The translations under genes and the position numbers were made by a program. The notes below the pieces were generated by a model that was not told the origin of the DNA, did no database searches, and saw nothing but the letters and a program-made list of their open reading frames with translations. A DNA stretch of 64,000 bases from DASSUW01 sp963730535. Its GTDB lineage: Bacteria; Actinomycetota; Thermoleophilia; Solirubrobacterales; Solirubrobacteraceae. Positions within the stretch are counted from its first letter, which is position 1. The number at the start of each line of letters is the position of its first letter. The stretch covers positions 1 through 64,000 of the forward strand of contig CAVSRU010000018.1 of assembly GCA_963730535.1 (NCBI GenBank). Reading direction: 5' to 3'. Shown here piece after piece: positions 1 to 11,979 of this stretch.

Positions 1-29
1 TTCTCGTAGGTCGCGAAGCGGTAGCTCAT
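1..29 (-). CDS. 5' end of an unidentified gene cut by the window edge
   Basis: Only the first nine or so codons are present, reading MSYRFATYE on the minus strand. Its ATG overlaps the TGA of the monooxygenase gene in an ATGA junction, so it is the next gene of the same minus-strand operon. Too little remains to name a family. Confidence 0.5.
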
Positions 30-1071
30 CCGAGCACCAGCTCCGCGGCCTGCCGCAACGTCTCCGGCGGGCCGGCGATCAGCAGCGAGGTGACGCTCGA
101 CTCGCGCCACGCCTCGAGGTCGTGGCGGATCTTGTCGGCGGGCCCGATCAGCGCGAGCTCCTCGACGAGCTTCGTCGGGACCGCGGCGGCGGCCTCGTCC
201 TTCTTGCCGTCCAGGTAGAGGTCCTGGATCCTCTCGGCCTCGGCCTCGTAGCCCATCCGCACCGCGACGTCGCGGTGGAAGTTAGCGCTGCGTGCTCCCA
301 TCCCGCCGAAGTAGAGGGCGAACCGCGGGCGGATCATGTCCGCGGCCCGCTCGACGTCGTCGTCGACGATGAACGGGATCGAGGCGAGGACCTCGAAGCC
401 GTCGCTCGGCGTCGTGCGCCGGGCGAAGCCCTCCTCCAGGCGCGGGCGGTAGAGCTCGGCGTCGTGGTGCGGCGAGTAGAACAGCGCGAGCCAGCCGTCC
501 GCGATCTCGGCGGTCAGCGCGATGTTCTTCGGGCCCTCGGCGGCCAGGTAGACCGGCAGGCGCGTCGCGCAGCGGGCGCAGCGTCGACTTCAGCGGCTTG
601 CCCAGGCCCGTCGCGCCCTCGTGGCCGTTGAGCGGCAGCCGGTAGTGGGGGCCGTCGGAGCACGACAGGCTCCTGGCGCGCGACGACGTCGCGCACGATC
701 GAGACGTACTCGCGCGTGCGCGCCAGCGGCTTGGCGAACGGCTCGCCGTACCAGCCCTCCACGACCTGCGGGCCGGACACCCCGAGGCCGAGCACGAAGC
801 GCCCGCCGCTCAGGTGGTCCATCGTCATCGCGGCCATCGCGGCCGCGGTCGGACGGCGGGCGCTCATCTGCATGATCGCCGTCCCGAGCCGGATCTTCTC
901 GGTGTGCGAGCCCCACCACGCCAGCGGCGTGAGCACGTCGCAGCCGTACGCCTCCGACGTCCAGACCGAGTCGAAGCCCAGGCGCTCGGCCTCCTGGACG
1001 GACTCCAGCGCACTGGGCGGCGGTGCTGCCGCCGCCCAGTAGCCGGTGTTCAGGCCGAGCTTGAGGCTCAC
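26..1071 (-). CDS. Luciferase-like F420/FMN-dependent monooxygenase (frameshifted)
   Basis: The reconstructed product of about 345 residues starts at GTG with [12 protein letters not shown] and carries the bacterial-luciferase TIM-barrel signatures: [15 protein letters not shown] near the start, then [20 protein letters not shown], and [21 protein letters not shown]. These enzymes use FMNH2 or F420 to oxidise or reduce small organic substrates. The reading frame is broken at about 665 (between EPVV and [13 protein letters not shown]) and about 565 (before [10 protein letters not shown]). Each break is one extra base, after which homology resumes cleanly to the C-terminus at [12 protein letters not shown]. 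The GTG overlaps the TGA of the upstream binding-protein gene, so it is operonic with the ABC importer. The substrate is unknown. Confidence 0.75.
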
Positions 1072-2198
1072 TTGCCCCAGAGCTTCTTGAACTCGTCGCG
1101 GTAGCTCTCGACGACCGGGAACAGGCCCTCGGTCGCCTCGCGCGGGCATGTTGTCCGGCGTCACGATCCACGGCGGCGGCTGCGCCTGCTCCACCGGGAC
1201 GCCCGCGAAGTGCCGGGCGAGCGCGTCGAGCATCAGGTAGTCGACGGCGTAGTAGTCGAACGGGACGACGGACTCGATGTTGCCGGCCGCCATGTCCTGG
1301 AACGTCAGCGTGTCCCCGCTCTGGCCGACGAGCTTGACCTTGTCGGCGAGGCCGGCGGCCTTCAGCGCGGCCGGGAGGCCGGCGCCGAGCGCGTTGCTCA
1401 CGGAGAGGACGACGTAGTTGACCTGCGGATGGCTGCGCAGGTACGACACGATCCGGTCCGGCGCGTCCTTGCCGAGCGACGTCACCGGGATGTCGAGCGT
1501 GGCGTACTCGCAGTCGGCGCAGAACTCCTTGTACGAGGCTCTCGATCTGGCCGGCGAGCGCCTGCAGGATCTGGAAGGCCGAGATGTTGACGAACAGCGT
1601 GTTCGCCTTGCCGCTCGCTGTCGGCCACGATCTGGGCCGCGAGGTTCTCGCCGATCCTGGCGCTGTTCTCCTTGCCGGCGACGTTCCTGAGGATCCCGTC
1701 GCCCTCGGACTCGATGCTGCAGCACGTCACGAACGCCACGCCCTGCTGCTCGGCCTTCTCGATCTGCTTGGCGACCGCGTCGCGGTTGACGGCGTTGAGG
1801 ATCACTCGCGTCGGCGCCCTGGCGCAGCGCCGTCTCGAACGCGTTCTGGAGCTGCTCGGGCGAGCCGTCGGTGCCGATCGTCTAGGCGGTCCAGCCGAGG
1901 TCGGCGGCGCCCTGCTTGATGATGTCGCCCTGGATCTCGCAGGCCTCGACGCCGCAGCTGATGAAGGCGATCTTCTTGCCGGCTGGAACGTCCTTGCCGA
2001 TCGCCGTCGTGAGGCCGATGCTCGTCGGCCGCGTCGTGGCCTTCTCGGCGAGCGACAGCGCCTCGCCACTCCCGGGCCGCCGCCCTGAGCGGCCGAGCGC
2101 CGCTTGAACTCGCTGTCGCCGCTGCCGCAGCCGACCGCGACCAGGGCGGCGCCGAGCACGACGCGCGCGAGCCCCTTCCTCAACCGATGGACAGACAT
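1068..2198 (-). CDS. Sugar-type ABC transporter substrate-binding lipoprotein (frameshifts and nonsense codon)
   Basis: The N-terminus [20 protein letters not shown] followed by VGCGSGD is a lipoprotein signal with a lipobox Cys, so the protein would be tethered outside the membrane. The body is ribose-binding-like (Peripla_BP_4): [39 protein letters not shown] and [15 protein letters not shown]. It belongs with the permease and double ATPase upstream in the same operon. Frame breaks lie near 2075, 1820, 1610, 1530 and 1145. In addition the codon after GWTA at 1882-1884 is TAG, in frame and followed by clear homologous sequence [16 protein letters not shown], so a substitution is needed to restore it. 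A good RBS (gaggagg) precedes the ATG. Confidence 0.7.
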
Positions 2199-2243
2199 GT
2201 GCTGCTCCTCCTCTTGCAGGGTTGACGTGATGGAGTCTGCGAT

Positions 2244-3290
2244 TCAGCCGGCGCGCGTGCTGCGACGCTGGATGCCGGTCAGGGCGAGGGCGGCGATCAG
2301 GACGACGCCGACGAACATGTCCCCGGCCCACTGGGGCGCGTTGGCCAGCGCCAGGCCGGTGACGCCGGTGCCGAGCAGCAGGACGGCGATGATCGTCCCG
2401 CCGGCGTTGAAGCGCCCGTGCTTGAGCTGGGTGGCGCCCAGGAAGGCGGCGGCGAACGCGGGCAGCAGGTACGGCGTGCCGGCGGTCGGCGACCCGCTTC
2501 CGAGCATCGACGCGAGGACGATGCCGGTGGCGCCGGCCAGGCCGCCGGATGCGACGAGCGACATGAAGCGCAGGCGGTCGATGCGCACGCCCGCGAGCCG
2601 CGCGGCGTCGGGGTTGAAGCCGGTCGCGTACAGGCGCCGGCCGGTGGCGGTGTGCTCGAGCAGGTACCAGATCGCGACCGCCACCACGGCGCAGTAGACG
2701 ACGCCGAGCGTGACGCCGTCGATGTTCGTCTGGCCGATCTTCGCGAACGCGTCGCCGAGCTTGGCGTCGGTGATCGGCACCTCGTTCGTGACCATCGTGA
2801 TCAGCGCGGCGATCAGCGAGCCGGTCGCGAGCGTGGCGATGAACGAGTCGATCTTCATGACGACGACCACGACCGCGTTGATCACGCCGATGCCGAGGCC
2901 GACGGCCAGCGCGATGCGCGATCGCCGGGACGAGCGGAACGCCGTCCTTGGCGATCAGGTGCGCGACGACGACGCCGGTGAGCGTGATGACGCCCGCGAA
3001 CGAGAGGTCGAAGACGCGCGCCGAGAGCGGGATCGTGATCGACAGCGCGGCCAGCGCGGTGATCGCGTTGGCGTTGAGGATCTGCTTCGCGGTGGCGAGG
3101 TTCGGGAACGTCTCCGGAACCCAGAGCGAGAACAGCACGATGATCCCCAGCCAGACGTAGACCGCGCCGATGCGGTCGAAGGCGAGGCCGTGGGCGAGCC
3201 GCTGCGCCGCGCGGCGGGCCGTGCCGCGCCGGCGCGGCCTCGCGCGGGCGCGGCCGGCTCGGTGGCGGCCTCGGGGACGGATGTACGGCG

Positions 3291-3294
<4 letters not shown>
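2244..3294 (-). CDS. Ribose-type ABC transporter permease, RbsC family (frameshifted)
   Basis: The product is a multi-span membrane protein of the BPD_transp_2 family. Visible segments include YVWLGIIVLFSLWVPETFPN, NANAITALAALSITIPLSAR, the family loop VFDLSFAGVITLTG, then VMKIDSFIATLATGSLIAAL and GFNPDAARLAGVRIDRLRF, typical of RbsC/XylH. It forms the pore for the binding protein encoded next. Its ATG overlaps the TGA of the ATPase gene. One frame break near 2920 separates the first third from the rest; the remainder (2244-2885) is uninterrupted. Substrate cannot be told from sequence; RbsABC-like systems in catabolic islands need not carry sugars. Confidence 0.75.
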
Positions 3295-4849
<1,555 letters not shown>

Positions 4850-4875
4850 GTCGGCCGAATCCTCTCCTCATCAAA

Positions 4876-4890
4876 CTGAACTGAGTTTAG
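4876..4890. promoter_or_regulatory. Operator-like site 1 (CTGAA-N5-TTCAG family)
   Basis: The site reads CTGAACTGAGTTTAG, 26 bp upstream of the ABC ATPase start. It matches the inverted repeat CTGAA-N5-TTCAG at nine or ten arm positions. Related sites occur upstream of most operons in the first 30 kb. Confidence 0.6.
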
Positions 4891-4943
4891 GTCGAGCGGC
4901 ATTAGAGCACCGGAGGCCCGGCGCTTGTCAAGCGTTTGCGCAA

Positions 4944-4958
4944 CTGAAGTCACGTCAT
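4944..4958. promoter_or_regulatory. Operator-like site 2
   Basis: The site reads CTGAAGTCACGTCAT in the divergent region between the ABC operon and the aldehyde dehydrogenase. The left arm is perfect and the right arm is degenerate. Confidence 0.5.
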
Positions 4959-4992
4959 TGTGCCTTGACAGCCGGACGATCGGCGGCATAGG

Positions 4993-5012
4993 CTGAACCG
5001 AAGTTGGGTCAG
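4993..5012. promoter_or_regulatory. Operator-like site 3 (variant spacing)
   Basis: The sequence starts CTGAACC and ends GGGTCAG, giving an inverted repeat with a longer centre than the other sites. It lies about 50 bp upstream of the aldehyde dehydrogenase ATG. It may be a second-type operator or a chance variant. Confidence 0.35.
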
Positions 5013-5062
5013 ATCACGGCGAGCTGGCCCCTGAGGAGACAACGAGAGCGAGAGCCCTGGCC

Positions 5063-6561
5063 ATGAGCGTCCTGACCGACCCCTCCACGTATCCGATCTC
5101 GGCGGCCGCCGCCGCGGCAGCTCGACCGGCCGCTGTTCGGCCACGTCGTCGACGGCGAGGTCGTGCCGTCGCTCGACGGCGGCACGATGCCGGTGATCGA
5201 TCCCGCCACCGGCGAGCAGGTCGCGACCGCGGCAGCCGGCTCCGCCGCGGACGTCGAGCGCGCGGTGCGGTCCGCGCGCGCGGCGTTCGACGACGGGCGC
5301 TGGCGCTACCTGCCGCCGCTCGAGCAGGAGCGGCGGCTGCGCAGGCTGGCCGCCCTGATCGCCGAGCACGGCGACGAGCTCGCCGAGCTCGACGTCATCG
5401 ACTCGGGCCTGCTGCGCATGTACGCCGGGTTCATCGTCCAGTTCGCGGTCGACGGCCTCGACTACTACTCGGGCTGGCCCTCGAAGCTGCACGGCAGCAT
5501 CCCCGCCGTGCCGCACGAGTTCGCCGTCTACCAGGTGCGCGAGCCGCTCGGCGTGGTCGGAGCGATCAGTCCGTGGAACGGGCCGACGGCCGCGGCGGCG
5601 ATGGGCGCGTTCGCGCTCTGCGCCGGCAACAGCGTCGTCCTCAAGCCGGCCGAGCAGACGCCGATGACGGCGGTCGCTCGTCGCCGAGCTGGCGATCGAG
5701 GCGGGGATCCCCCCGGGCGTGTTCAACGTCGTCCAGGGCGCCGGCGAGACCGTCGGCGCGGCGCCTCGTCGCCCATCCGGAGGTCGACGCGATCACGTTC
5801 ACGGGCTCGAACGCGACCGGGCGCGCGATCCAGGCCGGCGCCGCCGCGCGCGTCAAGCGCGTGAGCCTCGAGCTCGGCGGCAAGAGCCCGCCGATCATCT
5901 TCCCCGACGCGGACCTCGAGGCGGCCTCGGCGGCCGCGATGATGGGCGTGTGGGGCGCCTCGGGCCAGGTCTGCACCTGCAGCACCCGCGTGCTGGTCCA
6001 CGAGAGCGTCCACGACGAGGTCGTCGGAGCGGATCGTCGAGCAGTCGCGCGGGATCCGCATCGGCGGCGGCTTCGACCCGGACGTCGACATGGGCCCCGT
6101 CGTGTCGGCCGAGCAGCTCGAGCGCATCCAGCGCTACGTGCGCATCGGCCAGGACGAGGGCGCCGAGCTGGCGCTCGGCGGATCGCGCCACGGCGACCGC
6201 GGCTACTTCCACGAGCCGACCGTCTTCACCGGCGTGCGCAACGACATGACGATCGCCCAGGAGGAGATCTTCGGGCCCGTGATGTCGCTGCTGAAGTTCT
6301 CCTCCGAGGAGGAGGCGTACCGCATCGCCAACGACGTCGAGTACGGGCTCGCCGCCGGCGTCTGGACGAACGACCTCGCGCGCGCCCACCGCGCGACGCC
6401 GCGCGCTGCGCGTCGGCACGGTCTGGGTCAACACGTACCAGATGGTCTACCCGTCGGTCCCCTACGGCGGCGTCAAGCAGTCCGGCCACGGCCGCAACCT
6501 CGGCGAGGCCTCGCTGGACGAGTTCACGCAGACCAAGAGCGTCTGGATGAAGGTGGGCTGA
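5063..6561 (+). CDS. Aldehyde dehydrogenase, NAD(P)-dependent (frameshifted)
   Basis: The reconstructed product of about 495 residues is a canonical ALDH. It shows VVGAISPWNGP, VVLKPAEQTPM, the VAHPEVDAITFTGS motif, the catalytic Glu in SLELGGKSPPIIF, the catalytic Cys in GQVCTCSTRVLV, and the C-terminal EEIFGPVMSLL and SGHGRNLGEASLDEFTQTK. It oxidises an aldehyde to the acid that would feed the CoA ligases nearby. Breaks are at about 5120, 5675, 5760, 6026 and 6405; each is explained by a single extra base. The gene is divergent from the ABC operon and shares its operator-bearing intergenic region. An SnoaL-like gene follows after one base. Confidence 0.85.
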
Positions 6562-6562
6562 C

Positions 6563-7055
6563 ATGGCGACCACGACCCTCAGCGCCGATCCCGCGATCCG
6601 CGCCCTGCAGGACCGCGCGGACATCACCGACGTGCTCTACCGCTACGCGTCGACGATCGACCGCTTCGACCTCGACGGCCTGCGCGCGCGTGCTGGCGGA
6701 CGATCTGTGGGCGCAGTACGGGAACGCCGAGCCGGTCAGCGGCGGCGACGCGGTCGCGGCCTGGATCGGCGAGGCGATCGCGAACGTCGTCTGGCAGCAC
6801 CACCTGCTCAGCGTCTATCACGTGGAGGTCGACGGCGACCGCGCGAGCGCGCTCGTCTACCACACGTCCCACCAGGGGTTCGAGGACGATCCGGACACGG
6901 CGAAGCTGCTCGTCGGGCGCTACCACAACGAGCTGCGGCGCGAGCGCGACGGCTGGCGGATCAGCCGGCTCGTGCTCGAGATCCTGTGGGGCGAGGAGAA
7001 GGCGGACGCCGCCGGCTATCTCGCGCTGATCGGAGGCCGCGGGCCGCAGGCCTGA
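6563..7055 (+). CDS. SnoaL/NTF2-like family protein (one frameshift)
   Basis: The product is about 163 residues and begins with the family pattern IRALQDRADITDVLYRYAST, then IDRFDLDGL, LADDLWAQYG and a C-terminal beta-rich stretch (VYHVEVDGDRASALVYHTSH). NTF2-like proteins of this group act as small dehydratases/isomerases or as unassigned partners in steroid and aromatic catabolism. One extra base near 6690 shifts the frame. The gene lies 1 bp after the aldehyde dehydrogenase stop and 6 bp before the flavoenzyme, so it is operonic. The actual reaction is unknown. Confidence 0.7.
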
Positions 7056-7061
7056 CGCGCG

Positions 7062-8976
7062 ATGCGCGCCGCCGAGCCGTTCGCCCTCGCCGACCTCGAG
7101 CTGCGCAACCGGCTCGTGGGCACGGCGCACGGGCGCGGCATCCTCGAGGACGGGCTGCCGCTGCCCGAGGACGCCGAGTACTGGCGCCGGCGGGCGGCCG
7201 GCGGCGCGGCGATGCTGACCGTCGGCGGCACGGTGGTCGCGCCGGAGTCCACGTGGCGCCGGCGGATCACCACCGAGGCGTGGCGGCCCGAGGCGGTGCC
7301 GGGGATGGCCGCGCGCGCGGAGGCGATCCGTGCCGAGGGCGCGGTGGCGGCGTGCCAGCTGGTGCACCTCGGGCGCGAGACGACCGGCGCCGAGCAGTGG
7401 TTCCATCCGGTCGCGCCCGTCGGCGGTGCGGTCGCCGCGCGAGCCGACGCGGCCGCGGCCGCTGAGCGCGGGCGAGGTCGACGCGGTCGTCGAGGGCTTC
7501 CGCGTCTCGGCGGTCAACGCGGTCGAGGCGGGGTTCCAGGTCATCGAGCTGCACGCCGCGCACGGCTACCTGCTCGCCCAGTTCCTGTCGGCGGAGACGA
7601 ACCCGGCGCGACGCCGAGCGAGCGGCTCGCGATCGTCGCCCGCATCGTCGCGCGAGATCCGTGCGTCGGTCCCGGGCGTCGTCGTCGGCGTCCGGCTGTC
7701 GATCGGGGCGACGAGGGGGGTGCTGACGCTCTGCGAGCTGCTCCCGCACGTCGAGCGAGCTCGTCGACTACGTCAACCTCACGGTCGGCGTGCGCACGAC
7801 GTACGTGCGCGACATGGCGACGGAGGAGCCGCCGCTGCTCGGTGACGTCGGGCGGATCCGGCGAGCGGTCGACGGGCCGCTGCTGATCTCGCACGCGTTC
7901 CGCAGGCCGGAGACGATCGAGGCGGCGCTGGGCGCGGGCGCCGACCTCGTCGGCATGGCCCGCGCGCTGATCGCCGATCCGGACATGCCGCGCAAGCTGC
8001 TCTGCGGGCCGCGCGGCGGAGGTGCGCCCGTGCGTCGCCTGCAACGAGGACTGCCGCGCCTTCGATCCGGTGCTGCTGTGCTCGGTCAACCCGGAGCTCG
8101 GACCGCCCGGCGCCGACCGGCGCCCGGCCGCGCCGCTCGTCGTGCGCCGCGGCGCCGAGCCGGGCGGCGGGCGCGTGGCGATCGTCGGAGCCGGGCCGGC
8201 CGGGCTCGAGTGCGCGGTCACGCTGGCCGGCCGCCGCGAAGTCGTGCTGTTCGACGCGGGCGAGGCGATCGGCGGCCGGCTCGCCGTCGCGGCGGCGGCG
8301 CCGCACCGCCGCGGCTGGGGCGCGCTGCTCGACTTCTACGCGCACGCGGCTCGCCGGGGTGGAGCTGCGGCTGGGTGCGCCGGTGGGCGCCGACGACCTC
8401 GCCGGCTTCGACGAGGTCGTGCTCGCGATCGGCGCCACCGAGGTCCTGCCGACGCTCCCGGGCATCGAGCGCGCGGTGCCGTCGTCGCAGGCCTTCGACC
8501 GTGCGCCTGAGCGGGACGGGCGCCTGCTGGTCGTGGACGACGGCTTCGGCTGGTGGCCGTGCGCGAGCGCGGTCGAGCTCGGCGTCGGGCGGGCTTCGAG
8601 ACGATCACGGTGGCGACGCCCGGCGCCGGCGTTCGGCGCGTCGCTCCCGCCGGAGGGCCGCGTGCAGCTGCTGGCGCGCCTGCGCGGGGCGCCGCTCGAC
8701 GTCCGTCCGTTCACGGCGCTCGCCGCGCTCGGCGAGCGCAGCGCGGTGCTCACGAACACGCTGTCCGGCGCCACCGAGCGGGTGTCCGCCGACACCGTGA
8801 TCGTCGTCGGCGAGCGCGTCGCGCGCGACTGGAACGCACTCGTCCCGCCCGCCGGCACCGTGCGCGTGATCGGCGACGCCCTCGTGCCGCGCAAGGCGTC
8901 GCACGCGATCTCCGAGGGCCGCGCCGCCGCCGAGGCGATCGCCCGCGCGCAGCCGCGCGCCGCCGCGCTCGGCTGA
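7062..8976 (+). CDS. FadH/old-yellow-enzyme-type NAD(P)H:flavin oxidoreductase (frameshifted)
   Basis: The N-terminal half is an OYE TIM barrel: [29 protein letters not shown] segment, [20 protein letters not shown] and a C-terminal phosphate loop with [20 protein letters not shown]. The iron-sulfur motif CVACNEDC plus a downstream Cys follows, and the C-terminal half has the FAD-binding [20 protein letters not shown]. This order matches 2,4-dienoyl-CoA reductase and related multidomain enzymes that reduce conjugated double bonds. Breaks are near 7437, 7605, 7755, 8027, 8352 and 8597. Length of about 635 residues is normal for the family. Confidence 0.75.
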
Positions 8977-9000
8977 CGACGCCGCGCGCACTGCGCCCGA

Positions 9001-10014
9001 TCAGGCGATCCGCACGAGCGTCTTGCCGATCGTGTCGCCGGCGAGCATCCGCGCCAGCGCCTCGGGCGCTCGCTCGAGGCCGTCGACGATGGTCTCGCGG
9101 TAGCGCAGGGATCCGTCGGCGAGCCAGCCGCGCGACGGCGCGCTGCATCTCGCCCATGCGATGCAGGTGGCTGCTGCCGCGGAAGCCGCGCAGCGTGAGG
9201 TCGTTGGCCGTCGCCTGGAAGAGGTTGGCCGGTCCGCTCGGGGCGCGCCCGTACTGGGAGACGGCTCCGCACAGCGCCACGCGCCCGCCGCGGCGCAGCG
9301 CACCGAGCGCGGCTTCGAGGTGGTCGCCGCCCACGCAGTCGAAGTAGACGTCGATTCCCTCCGGGGCGGCCTCGCGCAGCAGCTCGGCCGACCGGGCCCG
9401 CACGGTGGTTGAAGGCGGCGTCGAGACCGAGCTCGTCGAGCAGGTAGGCGACCTTCTCGTCCGAGCCCGCGCTGCCGATCACGCGGTGCCCGCGGAGCTT
9501 CGCGAACTGCGCCGCGAGGCTTCCCACGGCGCCGGCCGCGGCCGACACCCAGACGACGTCGCCCGCGCGAAGCTGCGCGACGTCGAACAGGCCCGCGTAG
9601 GCGGTCAGGCCCATGCCCCCGAGCGGCCCCAGGTACCGCTGCGCGGGCGCGCGGTCGCTGTCGAGCCGGGTCAGCGTGCCGAGCCCGCCGAGCGCCGGCT
9701 CCCCGGCGGCGACCACGGCGTAGTCGCGCCAGCCGGAGGCGTGCCAGACGGAGTCGCCGGCGGCGAAGCCGTCGGCGCGGGACTCGACGACCTCGCCGAC
9801 CGTCATGATCCCCTCCATCGGCGCGCGCAGGCCGAACGGCGCGAAGTAGCCGGCCGGCGCATGCTCGGCGAGCCGCAGCCGCAGGCCGGGGTCGACCGAC
9901 GTCCACGTGTTGCGCACCAGGACCTCGCCCGGACCCGGGCTCGCGCACCGGGACGTCGACGACGCGGAAGTCGCCGGCCCGGAGCTCCCCGTTCGGGCGC
10001 GCGGCGAGCTGCAC
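9001..10014 (-). CDS. Medium-chain NADP-dependent oxidoreductase, CurA/PTGR-like (frameshifted)
   Basis: The reconstruction starts at GTG with MQLAARPNGELRAGDFRVVD and continues into RNTWTSVDPGLRLRL, the substrate-loop signature of zinc-independent MDR enzymes. It then shows YLGPLGGMGLTAYAGLFDVA, the nucleotide-binding VWVSAAAGAVGSLAAQFAKL and GIDVYFDCVGGDHLEAAL. Such enzymes reduce the C=C bond of alpha,beta-unsaturated ketones or CoA esters. Breaks are at about 9950, 9410 and 9135. The gene is last in the minus-strand run that begins at the acyl-CoA ligase (14225). Confidence 0.75.
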   Translation of the reverse strand: MQLAARPNGELRAGDFRVVDVPVREPGSGRGPGAQHVDVGRPRPAAAARRACAGRLLRAVRPARADGGDHDGRRGRRVPRRRLRRRRLRLARLRLARLRRGRRRGAGARRARHADPARQRPRARAAVPGAARGHGPDRLRGPVRRRAASRGRRRLGVGRGRRRGKPRGAVREAPRAPRDRQRGLGREGRLPARRARSRRRLQPPCGPGRPSCCARPPRRESTSTSTAWAATTSKPRSVRCAAAGAWRCAEPSPSTGAPRADRPTSSRRRPTTSRCAASAAAATCIAWARCSAPSRGWLADGSLRYRETIVDGLERAPEALARMLAGDTIGKTLVRIA

Positions 10015-10025
10015 CTCGCGGCCGC

Positions 10026-11179
10026 TCAGCGGCTGAGGACCGTGCAGGCGCTGACCCCGGGCGCGCCGTAGACCTGCGTGAAGCCGACGCGGGCCGGCCC
10101 GGCGATCTGGCGCTCGCCCGGCCTCGCCGCGCAGCTGGAGGACGACCTCGTGGACCTGGCGCAGGCCCGGAGGCGCCGATCGGCTCGCCGTTGGCCAGGC
10201 AGCCGCCGTCGGTGTTGACGGGCAGGCGGCCGTCGATCGCGTCGCGCCGCTCTGGATCAGCGACTCCTGCTCGCCGTGCTCGCACAGGCCGGTCTCGGCG
10301 AGGTGCATGACCTCGGCGCCGGACTCGGTGTCCTGGAGCTGGGCGACGTCGACGTCCTCGGGGCCGATGCCGGCCTGCTCGAACGCCGCGGCCGCGGCCT
10401 CGGTGGTCGGCGACGGCGCCGACTCGATCGGGATCGACGGGCTGAAGACCTCGAACGACCCGAAGCGGCGCGTGCGGAACGCGACCGAGCGCAGGTACAC
10501 GGGCGCGCGCGCGAGCGTCCGCGCGCGCTCGCCGCGCGCCAGCACGAGCGCGACCGCGCCCTCGCCGGGCGAGCAGAACATGTACTGCGTCAGCGGGTGG
10601 TTGACCATCTTGGAGCGCGAGCACCTCGTCCTCGGACAGCGGCCGGCGGCGCCAGGCGTTCGGGTTGCGGGCGCCGTTCGTCGAACGCCTTCGCCGCGAC
10701 CTTGGCGAGCGTCGACTCGCTGATCCCGTGCTCGGCCATGTAGCGCTGGATCTTCATCGCGAAGAACTGCGTCGTGAGCATCAGCCCGGTCTCGCCGTAC
10801 CAGGAGCCGATCCCCCACTCCTCCGGCAGCGGGTTGAACGCGCCCGGCGGGTGCTTGTCGAAGCCCGACGACGAGCGCGACCTCCGCGCGCGCCGGCGGC
10901 GAGCATCGCGTGCGCCGTCGTGAGCGCCGACCCGCCGGTCGCGCAGCCGTTCCGGACGTTGATGAACGGCACGCCGGTGAGGCCGAGCACGGAGACGGTC
11001 GTGTCGGCGTTGCCCGCCGGCGTCGGAGCCGCCGGCGGCGAAGTCGACGTCCTCCCAGCCGATGCCCGCGTCGCGAGCGCGGCGCGCGCGGCGACCGCCG
11101 CCATCTCGAGGCCGGAGACGCCCTCGTGGCGCCCGAACGGGTGGATGCCGACGCCGACGACCGCGACGCTCGCGCTCAG
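10026..11179 (-). CDS. Thiolase-like protein, Ltp/SCP-x type (frameshifted)
   Basis: The sequence starts VAVVGVGIHPFGRHEGVSGL, has the nucleophile region VRNGCATGGSALTTAHAML, and ends near LPVNTDGGCLANGEPIGASG. The C-terminal motif lacks the His expected in biosynthetic thiolases, as in the Ltp2-type aldolases of steroid side-chain degradation. Its partner DUF35 gene lies directly upstream (overlapping), which is the arrangement of Ltp2-ChsH2-type retro-aldolases; that role is inference. Breaks lie near 11025, 10880, 10670, 10615, 10250 and 10165. No canonical start precedes the first conserved residues; a CTG at 11179 overlaps the DUF35 stop. Confidence 0.7.
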
Positions 11180-11610
11180 TCCTCCACGCGGCCGGAACGC
11201 GTAGGTCAGCGTGCCGGCCGCGCCGGGCGCGGGGATCAGCACGAGCTCCATCGGCATCCCGATCCGCAGCCGCGCCGGGTCGGCCTCGGTGAGCCGCGCC
11301 TCGACGCGCACCTCGCCCGGCAGCTCGACGTAGCCGACGCCGTAGGGCTCGAAGTCCTCGGCGGCGCCGGCGTACGGCGGCGACTTCGGCGGGAAGCACT
11401 GGATCGTCCAGGTCCACAGCGTCCCGCGGCGCGCGAGCCGGCGCTCCTCGACGTCGCTCGACGTGCACGCGGCGCACGAGCCCTGGCGCGGGAAGGTGAC
11501 GACGCCGCAGCGGCGGCACTCGGAGCCGATCAGCCGCGGCGCCTCCGGCGGTGCCGGCGATCAGCCCGTCGGCGACGGGGACGAAGTCAAGCTCGGCATC
11601 GACCGCGCGC
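11176..11610 (-). CDS. DUF35 OB-fold/zinc-ribbon protein, thiolase partner (frameshifted)
   Basis: The reconstruction contains LIGSECRRCGVVTFPRQGSC followed by AACTSSDVEE, a four-cysteine zinc ribbon, then WTWTIQCFPPKSPPY and an OB-fold tail LPGEVRVEARLTEADPARL. DUF35 proteins supply an OB domain to Ltp-type aldolases/thiolases and to acyl-CoA hydratases of steroid side-chain catabolism. One extra base near 11548 splits the gene. The start codon is not clear because the N-terminus (VDAELDFVPVADGLIAG) reads without ATG/GTG; 11610 is approximate. It overlaps the thiolase by its stop codon. Confidence 0.65.
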
Positions 11611-11979
11611 CGGCTCGAAGGCGATCGCCGGCGAGCGGGCGACCATGTAGCGGCGCATGCGCCCGTCGGCGTCGAGCTGCGCGACCGCGAGGAAGGTGCC
11701 GATGCGCTCGCCGCTGTCGTAGCGCGTCTCGCCGAGCGCGAACTCGACGTCGCCCTCGCCGCCGCTCGAACAGCGACGTGGTGCGCCCAGCCGCGTCGTG
11801 TCGCCGGCGTCGATGAACCCGCGCAGCTCCTCGCGGCCGCCGAGGAACTGGCGGCTGTCGCGGTCGCGTCCGGCGCGCCCACTGGATCGAGAACTCGACG
11901 TCGTCGGCGACGAGCTCGAGCGACGTGTGCGGGTCGGGCCCGTCGAGCGCGCTCGAAGTAGCGCTCGAAGAAGCGTCAT
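11587..11979 (-). CDS. SnoaL-like (NTF2-fold) protein (frameshifted)
   Basis: The ORF starts MTLL at an ATGA junction with the TetR stop. Combining frames gives DPHTSLELVADDVEFSIQWA, then GRDRDSRQFLGGREELRGFI and GERIGTFLAVAQLDADGRMR, which is the usual NTF2-fold layout of about 130 residues. Breaks are near 11960, 11880 and 11765. A small dehydratase or accessory role in the acyl-CoA pathway is possible but nothing in the sequence fixes it. Confidence 0.55.
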   Translation of the reverse strand: MTLLRALLRARSTGPTRTRRSSSSPTTSSSRSSGRAGRDRDSRQFLGGREELRGFIDAGDTTRLGAPRRCSSGGEGDVEFALGETRYDSGERIGTFLAVAQLDADGRMRRYMVARSPAIAFEPARGRCRA

